Assembly (NCBI GenBank): GCA_032719365.1
Contig: CM064863.1
Coordinates: forward strand, 68,411,583-68,475,582
DNA from: Prinsepia uniflora
Taxonomy: Eukaryota > Streptophyta > Magnoliopsida > Rosales > Rosaceae
Direction of reading: 5' to 3'
DNA: 64,000 bases
Shown here: piece by piece, positions 10,801 through 22,800 of the stretch
How the letters are laid out: the number at the start of each line of letters is the position of its first letter
Position numbering within the stretch: the first letter of the stretch is position 1
Notes under the pieces: model-generated
Databases searched by the model: none
Told to the model about the DNA's origin: nothing
Seen by the model: only the letters and a program-made list of their open reading frames with translations
Translations under genes and position numbers: made by a program

Positions 10801-13800
10801 GGGCTAATCCTTCAAGCTGCGTAGGACCTCGATACGGGGAAAGCTCTCCCTAATGTTGGCTAGTCCATTCACAACGTTCGAACTCGAGACCTTGCTTAAG
10901 GGGAACAAAGTCCTTTCCACTTGAACCACCAACCATTGGTTAGGAAAAAGAGTTAGATATACAGAATTCACATAATTAATCTATGAGAAACTAGTGATCA
11001 ACATGAATCAGTAAGTGCATACGTATAACAAAAGTAGCTGACCTGAATAGATGTTAAGCAGTGGGCAGCTCTTATTGCCCGGGATGCAAGAACCATGCCA
11101 AATCTGAATAAATTTAAAAAACATCAGGACAAAGAAAGAAAGAACATTTATAAAGCTAAAGAAGTAAGAACACAACACATATTATAAGGGAGTTAAAGCT
11201 TTACGTTGACTCCTCAAGGGAATATATCCGGAGCTCATACACCACATGGTGAGCAGAAATTGGATGTCGAGTTGGGGAAGTTGCTGCCCCTGTGACATCA
11301 TTGTTGACCTGGCCCTGTAACCCGGGATCACCTTCCAAATGGGGCAACATACATGCAACGCAAGCGGCTAAAAACTTTCCACAAGGGGAAAAATGCGCAC
11401 CCATTTCACTGCAACATATTTTCAAGTAAAAATCCAAAAAAGATACTACAATAGTCCAAAGTATCATGCAATGCCAAAAAAGACAAAACAGCCAAAAACT
11501 TCAGGAGCATCAACTAATCAACCTGCAGTATTGGTTTGCATAAAGAAACAACCAGTAAAAACAAATTACCAACTACTATTACACCCTTTCAAAAAAGTGT
11601 GACTGATTACAAAATTCGGAATAAGCTAAAAGAAATATCAAGGTTCACAGAGCAACAACATATCATGAAAGTTTATAACACAAAGAAAATTACCTACAAA
11701 GTACGGCATGTGGAATGGTCAAGCGACATCTGTCTGCATCAAGGGGAGCAGAAGGGATTTTCACATCATGTGGCCAGATCCTGAGCTTCACAGTGGAAGG
11801 TAATTCTGCAGCTGCTGCGGCAGCAAGGGAGTTTGCCAGCTCAGATTGTATTCTGCTCACAACAGGTTGAGGCTCACTTTCCCCCTGTGTAGTATTAGTG
11901 AATCCAGCACCTTCATTAGACCGAATTGTTGACATCGTATGAGTTCGCGAAGTATGATGCCGGGAACTAGATCTTCCAGTAACCCTGGATTGGTTCACAC
12001 TGGTTGGTATTACTGAGGAAGTTAGTGGAGCTGGATTATCCGTCTCACCATGTGCAGATGGATTATCATGCGCAGCATCACTTACCAGCCGCAAATTCCG
12101 TTGGCTAGCTTGGGTCTGACCAATCAGCCACCCTTGCAAGAAAGGAAGTTCCCAATATGCTGAATCACCAAATGGGAAAATATGATTACTTCTCCCTTCA
12201 GGTTGCAGTTCCATAGGCTCTAAACTACCAGTTGCAGGTTGAGTAACTTCAATTTCCATTTCATTCAAGAAAGCATTAGTTCCTGTGTCTTCTGGAGCTG
12301 AAGAAGTGTTATTAGCTTCAATTGGCGACAACAGAAGTTCATACTGCCCAGAAGGAGTTGAATATGTTAAAAGCCGCACAGAAGCAGAAGGATCAACTCT
12401 CTGTTGTGTACTGCTTGAACCAACGTCCAAATCACTACGCTGCATAGATATTCTCCCATTATCTCTAGCAAATGAAGGCCATATCAGAAATGGTAAAGAC
12501 ATAAGAGGTAGCCCATCTGCCAAACCAGAACGATCACTAGAATGAGCATCTGCCAAATATACAGTAGGTGGAGGATAGCGCAAGTAACCAGGAGAAGTTG
12601 CAAGAGTCATGGAGGAATCTGCTGAGTCGATGTCATTGACCTATAAAACAGAAAAATGATAGAATTAAAAGATGATTAATCAAAGAAACACATAAGATGG
12701 CTACACAAAATTTACCTCAGCAGTTAAAAGAAACGGAGCTCCATGTGGATGGAAATGCACAGCCCGAAGCGAACGCCTTGTTTTCAGTACTATGGTCGGC
12801 GAAGATGTCTCACCTCTCCTATTGTAGTGCCATATGTATAACTAATGCACAATTTAGAGGTTAAGGAAATTAATGTAAATCTATAAATGTATAAATATAC
12901 CAACTGTTATGTCAAATTTCCAGCTAAAAACTCTTACCTTATGACCTGATGCAACAGCAAGAAGCTCACCTTGGGCATGGAAAGCTATGGAAGCAATGGG
13001 ACGCACTAAGTGGAAGAAACAACATTAACAATTATATCCATGATACAAATATAAGCATATAAGAATTCATTGTTTTTAAGTCTTTTATAAATGATAATTT
13101 ACTTAAATACTTACTGAAATCACGTGATCCTATACATTCTGCCGTGTTTGCATCCCACAAGCGAACTTCATGATCCAAACTTCCACTAGCCAGTATATCC
13201 GGATGCAATGGATGAAACCTAACCTGCAAAAGCATAACCAGTGAATAAGAGAAGCACAGCCAGCTAATGAGATGAATCCAGTATTAAGGACACTCCTAGG
13301 ATACAACAGATCACCGGAGATTGAGTATCCAATCTCCCTGATCTGCTGGGATTAGTCAACAGGAATCAATACTGATTCCTTCCTAATGTATTTACTTCCT
13401 AGTCTAGATAGCCTTTACTTCTTTCCTAGTTAGTTCTAGTCTAGGTCTGTATAAAATACACCACTGCTGTACATTCTAATTAATTCAATACAACATAAAA
13501 CTTCTATACCTTCATATGGTATCAAAGCACTAAAAGCTCCACCGAGTAAACCCTAGAGAAAAAAAAAACCCCAAAACACAAACCCTAATCCATGGCCGCT
13601 CAACCCACCGCTGCTGCTGCTCAAACCACTGCCGCCCCTGTCAATACCACCCTCCCACCAACCGCCGGTGAACCAAACCCTAATCTTCCCACCCTCGTCA
13701 CCATCAACACTGCAGCCCAACTTCCCGTCAAGCTTACTGCCACCACCTTCTTTCCGTGGCGAGCTCAATTCAATGCCCTGCTTCGAGGGTATGATCTCAT

Positions 13801-16800
13801 GGGCTATGTTGATGGCTCTCGGCCCTGCCCACCCACCACAGAAACAGCACTTCATGATTTTTGGGTTCGTCAGGATCAACTCCTGCTTCATGCCATTCTG
13901 GCTTCTGTCTCCCCTCAAGTGATTCAACTAATTGCCGCTGCACCAACTTCAGCCGCTGCCTGGGCACGGCTCACTCACCTTTATGCCAGCAAAGCCCGGG
14001 CCCGTGTCCTTGGCCTCCAGGAACGGTTGACCCTTCTGAGGCAAGATTCCCGCCCAGTTTCTGAATACCTGCAGGAAATTAGGGTTCTTGCAGATGAGCT
14101 GGCTGCCATTGACAGACCACTGTCTGATGATGACCTCCTTCTCCATGTTCTTAATGGAGTTAGACCCAAATTTAGAGAAATTGCAGCAGCTGTGCGGTCC
14201 AGGGACACCACTGTCCCCTTTGAAAACCTTCATGACATGCTTGTTCAGCATGAGGCTGCTTCCAAACGTGCAGCCCACGTAGCACCCACTCCTCCAATAA
14301 CAGCCCACCCAACTCAATCCTTTCGTGGTTACTCCTCCAACCGCAACACTAGGGGCTCCTCTGGCCAAAGGTCCAACTTTCAGCCCATGGACACCCACCG
14401 TGTCTCTGGAAACCGGCCCCACCAACAGTCCAATGACAGTTCCCGTCGCTCATCCTCCCAGCCAACTGGATACCGTGGCTATTGTCAATGGTGTGGCACT
14501 CAAGGCCACAGTGCTAAGCGCTGCCCTCACCTTCAGCAGTCTGCCCCGCCACCTCCGGTGGCCAATCCAGCCACTCATGCCTCCTCCCCCGGCTGGCTCC
14601 TTGATTCGGGAGCCTCCCATCATGTAGCAACCAGCTCCCACCACCTTTCTGATGCTACCAGCTACAATGGTCCAGATGAGATCATCATTGGCAACAGTAA
14701 TGGCCTCCTTATTACTCACACTGGATCCACCTTACTTCCTTCTCCCACCTCCCCTCCCCTTCCATCTTAAAAATGTCCTATGTGCTCCATCCATGACCCG
14801 CAACTTAATTTCCATTTCCCAGTTTAATAAACAGAATAATACCTCTATTGAACTGTTTCCTGGTTATTTTCATGTGAAGGATCTCAGCACGGGGGCGGTT
14901 CTCCTACAAGGCCCGAGTAAGGATGATGTGTACGAGTGGTCATCGGTTTCTCTTCACAAACCTCAAGCAATGGTGGCTGTGACAGTTTCCCCTCACCTTT
15001 GGCATCGTCGTCTTGGTCACCCTCAGTCCAAAACCCTCAAAAGTGTCTTAAGTCAGTTTCATGTTCATTTTTCTTCCAAAATTCCAGACCCTATATGTAA
15101 TTCTTGTGCTTGCAATAAAAGTCATCGCCAACCATTTGGCATTTCCTCCTTACATAGCACTCGTCCTCTGGATTTAATATATACTGATGTGTGGGGACCT
15201 GCCCCCTACACCTCCATCGATGGTTTTTCCTACTATCTTATCCTTGTTGACCATTTTATGAAATATACCTGGCTGTACCCACTTCGAAAAAAACCAGACG
15301 TTTATTCAACCTTCAAAGACTTCAAAACCTTGGTTGAAAAGTACTTTAATTCACCTATCATCTCTCTTTACACTAATGGTGGTGGTGAATTCATCAAATT
15401 GAAACCATTTCTTGCTGAAAATGGCATCAATCATCTTCTCACCCCTCCCCACACTCCTCAGCACAATGGTGCAGCCGTAAGGCGTCATAGACACATTGTT
15501 GAAACTGGTCTCACACTCCTTCATCAAGCCCGCCTCCCCCTCACCTACTGGTCCTATGCCTTCAAGACCGCTATCTACCTTATCAACCGCCTCCCCACTC
15601 CTCTCCTACGAAGCCAATGTCCATACACTGCTCTTTTCAATGCCACTCCCAATTATGCCAAACTCTGGACTTTTGGCTGCCTCTGTTATCCATGGCTCAG
15701 GCCATATACCTCCAACAAACTGCAGCCTCGTTCTCAGCCCTGCCTCTTCCTCGGCTATTCCCTCCACCAAAGTGCCTACCTATGCTATGACCCATCCACC
15801 AGCAAACTCTACACCTCCCGTCATGTACAGTTTGATGAGACCACCTTCCCTTCCACCACCTCCCTCTCCTCCTCCACTAGTGTGTCCCCTGAAACCTCCA
15901 CCACCACATGGCTCTCTACTGTCCCTCCTGTCACACAAATTCCCCACCCGCCCTCTGTCACGTCACTGCCACCAGCGCTATTTTCTGCTCACCAACAGGA
16001 CCCCCTCGACACATCATCCTTGCAGGTACTTGCAGAAGCATCGCCCCCTGCTCATGTCCCACAACCTGCACCTTTGCTCCCTGCCACCAGCAGCCCTCCT
16101 GCTGCCCCTGTCTCTGCCGCAGCCCCTGCTGCCCCTGTTCAGACCACTAGTGCCCCCCAGCAACCTCCCCTGCGCACCTACACCAGGCGCCCCCGACCTC
16201 CCCCACCTCCCCCGAATCCTCCCTCCCTCCAACCCACAAAAACCCACCCTATGTTAACCCGAACTCAAACAGGAACTGTAAAACCAGTTCCCTCCTATGC
16301 TCTCACCGCCACCAAGCACCATCTACCTACCTTGGCTGAGCCCACCTGTGTATCTCAAGCCAAGAAAGACCCTGAATGGCGAGCAGCCATGTCCAATGAG
16401 CTGAATGCTCTCATCAAGAATGGGACTTGAGACCTTGTTCCCTCTCACCCAAGTCAGAATATTGTTGGGAACAAGTGGGTCTTCCGTATTAAGCAGACAC
16501 CTACTGGTGACATAGACCGCTTCAAGGCCCGCCTTGTTGCCAAAGTGTAAAACCGTGTACACTAATCCCTATAGACTGCTAAACTTGTATAGCTGTAGAC
16601 ACTAGACATCTGGACCTGTAGAATTAAGACAGACATGCACACACTAGATTCACACATCTGTCCTAGGTAGTTAATAGCAGTTAAGATAAGTTTAAGACAA
16701 AAATAACTGTCTAACCTTATCTGTTGTAAACCTCTATAAATATAGCCGTAGGCTATGTGAATAATACAAGGAAAATTTACCATTTCTACATGGTATCAGA

Positions 16801-19800
16801 GCCTCACGGCTAATCCCCTCAATTCTGATCCTCCCTCCTCTCCCACCATGGCTAGTGATTCCTGTGCCTCTCCCTCAATCTCCCCGAATCATGTTTCAAC
16901 CCTAGTCTCTATCAAACTCACAGAATCCAACTATCTTCTCTGGGAAAGCCAGATCAAACCCTTTCTAATCGGACACAACTACTGGAGGTTCATTGATGGA
17001 ACTCACTCCCCTCCCTCTCCAACCCTCCAACCATCGGCCACCACTGAATCCTCACCCCAATCTGATGCCTCATCCTCTGCTCTCACTAACTCTGGACTCC
17101 TTCTGCCTAATCCTGCGTACCAACAGTGGTACCAAATTGACCAAACCCTCATCAACATGCTTCGAGCCACACTGACAGAACCAGTCCTGTCCCAAGTTGT
17201 TGGCTTAAACACTTCCCGTGAAATCTGGGAATGCCTTCGCCAGAATTTCTCTCAACAGTCACTAGCAAATGCCACTAACCTCCGATTCCAACTCATGTCT
17301 CTCACAAAAGGCTCCCTCTCCATCTCTGAATATCTCTCTCAAGCCAAAACACTTGCAGACTCTCTTGCTGCAATAAATGAACCCTTCTCTTCCCGTGACT
17401 TAGTCACGGCTGTCTTGCGTGGTCTTGGCCCAGAATACAGCATGCTTGTGACAGCCATGCTTAACTTCCCTCCCCTCCCTCCCTTCAATGATCTTAGAGC
17501 CCGTCTACTGTCTTTTGAGGCATAGCAAGCCTCCACCCTACACTCTGCCTCTATCCACCCACCCACAGCCTTATACACGGCCTCACAGCACTATGCTCCT
17601 CCCCGTGGCCGCTCTGCTTTTCAGAGAGGACCCAGACCAGGCCGTGGCTCCCGGTTTCCAAACCGCCGTGGAAACCACCGCTACTCCTCCCCCAATCCTT
17701 CCCCCGGTGTACTAGGCTCTTCCCCCTCTCCCGTCAACCGCCCCACTGGCCCCCAATGTTGGTCCTGCAACCGTTTCGGCCATCTTGCTGCTCACTGCCC
17801 CAATCTGTCCCAGTCCACAGACCACAATTTGTCCCAGGCCTTCGCAGGCCTACATCTAGCAAACGTATCAGACCCAAATTGGTACCCGGACACTGGTGCT
17901 ACTCACCACGTCACCATGAACCCTCCCTGCACCTCTCAGCCTTCCCCATCCACCCCGGATCAGGTCAAGATTGGCAATGGTGACACACTCCCCATCCAGC
18001 AAACTGGTACAGTTCAATTCTCCTCTGGTCCCTTTCATTTTAATCTATCTAATGTTCTCTATGTTCCCTCTATACAAAAGAATCTTCTCTCTGTCTCTCA
18101 GTTCACTCAAGATCACAAAGTCAAAATCACTTTCCTCCCCCACCAATTTCTTATCCAGGATCTTCACACTAATCAAGTTTTGTTTCAAGGCCCCTGTAAA
18201 GATGGCCTTTACAGGATATCACCACAACAAGTCCCACCCCAGGTCTTCCTCACTCATGCTGCTCCCTCTCTTTGGCACTAGCGCCTTGGACACCCTTCAC
18301 CCAAAGTGCTTCGCATGGTGACAACCAAGAATAACCTATGTTCCCCTGTACCTTTCAATTCTGTACCCTTTTGTAATCAATGTGCTCTAAATAAAAGCAC
18401 CAGACTTTCCTTTTCCTCTGTTGTACATCAATCAATAAAACCGTTTGATTTAATACATTCTGATGTGTGGATGTCTCCTGTCATTTCTGTCTCTGGTTTT
18501 CGCTACTATGTCCTATTCACTGATGACTACACTAGATTCACTTGGATATTTCCCCTACGCAACAAATCTGAAGTTTTCAACCATTTCACTAAATTCTACT
18601 CATATGTTCAGACTCAATTCCGCACCAACATCACTCAGTTTCAAAGCGATGGAGGCACTGAATACACCAACCACCAGTTCCAAGCCTTTTGCTCCCTTCA
18701 TGGCATTCACCATCGCTTTTCCTGCCCCCACACCCCTCAACAAAATGGGTTAGCTGAGCGTAAACACCGTCACATCTCAGAAATGGGGAGAACACTCCTC
18801 CATACAGCCGGCCTTCCTTATTCCTACTGGGCAGATGCCCTTACAACTGCAGTTTTTCTCATCAACCTCCTTCCCACACCTACCCTCAACTGGACATCAC
18901 CATACACCAAACTATATGCCCGTCCACCTCCATACCACATTCTAAAAACCTTTGGCTGCTCCTGCTTCCCCTTCCTTGGTGCGTACACCAAACACAAACT
19001 CCAAAGTCCCAGCCTACCCTGTGTTTTTCTAGGCTACAGCCCCCATCATGCTGGATACCGTTGCCTTCATGTCAAAACAGGTCGAGTCTACATCTCCCGC
19101 CATGTTGTGTTCAATGAACTTGACTTCCCTTTCCCGAAGTCCTCCACACCTCCCCCTCCTCTTTCCTTCACCCCTCTAGTCTCCATCCCACTTTCTCATC
19201 CTTCTCCGGTCCCACCAACACGGTCTCCCACTACTAATTCCCGACAGACCTCCCCACCCTTCTCACCACCAGCAAACTCTTCTCACGACCTGTCATCCTC
19301 CACCACCCCTCCTCCCCCTCCCGGTCTAAACTCCCAACACTCCCACCCTTCCCGACCACCCAACACTCATCCTATGACTACTCGCAGCAAGGCTGGAATT
19401 TCCAAGTCCAGAAATCTCCTCTTCACCTCCCGATATCCCCTGCCCCAGGCCTACACCACTACCAAACTTGCAACAGCCGAACCCACCACCTACACCCAAG
19501 CCTCCAAATCTGTTGCATGGACAGATGCAATGCAAACAGAATATGATGCACTGATGAAGCAGCAAACTTGGTCCCTGGTTCCCCTCCCCCCTCATGCCAA
19601 TGCAGTAGGCTGCAAGTGGGTTTTTCGACTCAAACAACGTGCTGATGGCTCTGTCGAACGCCACAAAGCCAGACTTGTTGCCAAAGGCTTCCATCAGCAA
19701 GAAGGCCTAGACTACTATGAAACATTCAGTCCAGTTGTAAAACCAACCACAATCCGTGTGGTCCTATCCATTGCTGTTTCCCTTGGCTGGCCCCTCCGTC

Positions 19801-22800
19801 AACTCAATGTCACCAATGCCTTCCTCCATGGCCATTTAAATGAAGAGGTCTACATGGTTCAGCCCCCTGGCTTCACTGATCCTAACCACCCTCACCATGT
19901 GTGCCGGCTACATAAAGCACTCTACGGCCTCAAACAGGCCCCTCGGGCTTGGTTTGCCCGTTTCAGCAGTTTTCTTCTACAATATGGCTTTCACCAGAGC
20001 AGGGCAGACCTTTCTATGTTTGTTCTTCATCGCACACCATGTGTCCTCTACCTCCTATTGTATGTGGACGACATCATCCTAACCGGCAACTCACCAAAGG
20101 CCCTGTCCACCTTTATGACATCCCTAGCCAAAGCCTTCGACATAAAAGACCTGGGCTCACTCCACTACTTCCTAGGTATTGAAGCTCGACCCACCACAAC
20201 TGGCCTAGCCCTCACCCAAGACAAATATACTGTTGGACTTCTCCACCGCAGCAGCCTCGCTGATTGCAGACCTGCCCCTACCCCTGTAGCCTCCAAACAC
20301 GTCCTTTCTGCCACTATTGGACAGCCCCTAACAGACCCCTCAACCTATCGACAACTGGTTGGCACCCTCCTCTACTTAACTCTCACACGGTCGGACATTT
20401 CCTATGCTGTACAGAATGTTGCCCAGTTCATGAGCAAGCCAACCGATGCCCACCTCACTGCTGTAAAGCGCATCATCAGATACCTCAAAGGCACCTTAGG
20501 CACAGGTCTTCATATTCAGCGCTGCAGATTTCCCCTCACCCTCCAAGCATACTCAGATGCCGATTGGGCAGGATGCCCTGACACCCGCCGCTCAGTCAGT
20601 GGGTTCTGCGTGTTCCTAGGTTCCAACCTCATATCCTGGTGTGCCAAGAAACAGAAAACTATTTCTCGTTCCAGTTCAGAGGCTGAATACCGGGCCCTAG
20701 CCTATACTTGTGCCGACACGATCTGGATCCTAAGCCTTCTACAAGACCTGCAAATTCTACCCCAGTTGCCCCTGCTTCTCTACTGCGACAACATGAGTAC
20801 TGCCCACATGACAGCAAACCCGGTCTTCCATGCTCGTACCAAGCACATTGCCATTGACTACCACTTCCTACGTGAAAGAGTTGCCGCTGGCACCCACCGT
20901 GTTCTCTTTGTCCCTTCAGCAAATCAACTAGCTGACCTCTTCACAAAGGGACTCCCTATTTCCCGTCACAAACAACTTGCATCCAAACTTGTCACCCCAA
21001 GGGTGCCTAGTTTGCGGGGGGATGTAAAACCGTGTACACTAATCCCTATAGACTGCTAAACTTGTATAGCTGTAGACACTAGACATCTGGACCTGTAGAA
21101 TTAAGACAGACATGCACACACTAGATTCACACATCTGTCCTAGGTAGTTAATAGCAGTTAAGATAAGTTTAAGACAGAAATAACTGTCTAACCTTATCTG
21201 TTGTAAACCTCTATAAATATAGCCGTAGGCTATGTGAATAATACAAGGAAAATTTACCATTTCTACACAAAGGGTACCATCAGCGCCCGGGAGTGGATTT
21301 CACGGACACATTCAGTCCCATGGTCAAGCCAACCACCATCCGTGTGGTCCTACACTTGGCTGTAACCAGTGGCTGGCCTATCCGACAGTTGGACGTCAAC
21401 AATGCCTTCCTCCACGGCACTCTCCATGAGGCTGTCTACATGGCCCAGCCTGCTGGGTTTGTGGACCAGCAGCATCCCACACACGTGTGCAGGCTCCGCA
21501 AGGCCATTTATGGCCTAAAACAGGCCCCCCGGGCCTGGTACACAGAACTTCAGTCCTTCCTGCTCACACAAGGATTTGTGCACGCCAGCTCGGATACCTC
21601 CCTCTTTCTCCTCAGGCAAGGTTCCAGCACTCCGTTTTTTCTGGTTTATGTTGATGACCTCATTGTGACAGTGAACAATCAAACGCTCATCTCTCAATTC
21701 ATCCAAGCTCTTGCCACCCGGTTCTCTGTTAAGGACCTTGGTGACCTGCACTATTTCCTAGGCGTGGAGGTCATTCCTACTGCACATGGCCTTTTCCTAT
21801 CACAGCACAAGTATATCCATGACCTACTCCACTTGGCCCGCCTGGATGGAGCCAAGCCTGTGGCCACTCCCTTGGCGGTTTCCCCTCCATTGCACCTGAA
21901 TGATGGCTCTCCACCAGCCGATGCCACTCTGTTCCGTCGCCTTGTCGGGAGTTTGCAATACCTAAGCTTGACACGACCTGATGTTTCCTTTGCTGTCAAT
22001 AAACTCTCCCAATTTATGCATGCCCCAACTGATCTCCACTGGCAAGCTCTCAAACGCGTCCTTCGTTACTTAAAGGGGTCTCTGCTTTTTGGCCTACACC
22101 TCCACCGTAAGACCCCCTCCACTCTCCATGCCGTCACTCACTCTCTACATGCCTATTCGGATGCCGATTGGGCTGGGGACCAGGATGACCGCAAGTCCAC
22201 AACAGCCTACCTGGTCTACTTAGGCAGCAACCTTATCTCCTGGAGTTCCTGGAAACAGCGTGCAGTCTCCAGGTCCTCCACTGAAGCAGAGTATCGGGTT
22301 GTGGCATCCACCACAGCAGAACTGATCTGGGTTCAGTCCCTCCTCCGTGAGCTGGGCCACACCCTTTCCGCCACACCAACCATCTCCTGTGACAACATTG
22401 GAACTACCTACTACTGCTCCAATCCTGTTTTTCACACCCGCATGAAGCATATCGACATTGACTATCACTTTGTTCGTGATCATGTCACCGGTGGTCGGCT
22501 ACAGGTGTCCCACATATCTACTGATGACCAGTTGGCCGATGCCCTCACTAAACCCCTGCCTAGACCCCGGTTCCAGTAGCTATGCTAAAGTGTCAGATCC
22601 GCTGAACAGTAAATTGGCTATGAACAAAACAACTTGATTTAAGTCTGAACAATCTATACAGATGACGATAAGTAATCAAAAGACATTTTATCAGAGGAAA
22701 AACCTGTTTGGAAAGAAGATTTTGACTTAATAAACTAACATGGAGTAATACACTTTTTAGAACAGATATAAAGAGAAGGGGAATGAAGCCTATCTTTCCT

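Larger units (their letters stand above)
16546..21267 (+). mobile_element. Copia element B, nearly intact and young (4,722 bp)
   Basis: Two 245-bp LTRs (16546-16790 and 21023-21267) both start TGTAAAACCG and end TTTCTACA. I found one difference (GACAAAAATAA versus GACAGAAATAA). The target duplication CAAAG stands at 16541-16545 and 21268-21272. The primer site TGGTATCAGAGCC (16791-16803) directly follows the left LTR, and a polypurine tract GCGGGGGGA (about 21014-21022) precedes the right LTR. It sits inside the RT region of element A and antisense to the WD40 gene. Compact size and short LTRs fit the Ale-like part of Copia, but that lineage call is weak. Confidence 0.97.
13282..22579 (+). 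mobile_element. Copia element A, decayed, split by element B, 3' LTR missing
   Basis: The left LTR runs from about 13282 (start uncertain) to 13514. It contains TATAAAATA at 13450 and ends in TTCA, followed by a primer site TGGTATCAAAGCAC (13517-13530) that fits initiator tRNA-Met with one change. Gag-pol then occupies 13592-16540 and resumes at 21273-22579 after element B (16546-21267; TSD CAAAG). After the final in-frame codons (LADALTKPLP, then RFQ stop) there is no polypurine tract and no second LTR. The sequence passes directly into host intron, so the 3' end was deleted. The order GAG-PR-IN-RT-RH places it in Ty1/copia; lineage not determined. Confidence 0.9.

Noticed and set aside
11690..12610. 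Stand-alone 306-aa minus-strand gene
   Set aside because: It is exon 8 of the WD40 gene. It starts inside the exon at an internal Met and ends by reading through a splice donor at 11694.
13553..13927. Open frame of 124 aa on the minus strand, and other antisense frames over the Copia and chromovirus coding regions
   Set aside because: They mirror gag and pol frames on the other strand and have no recognisable domain.
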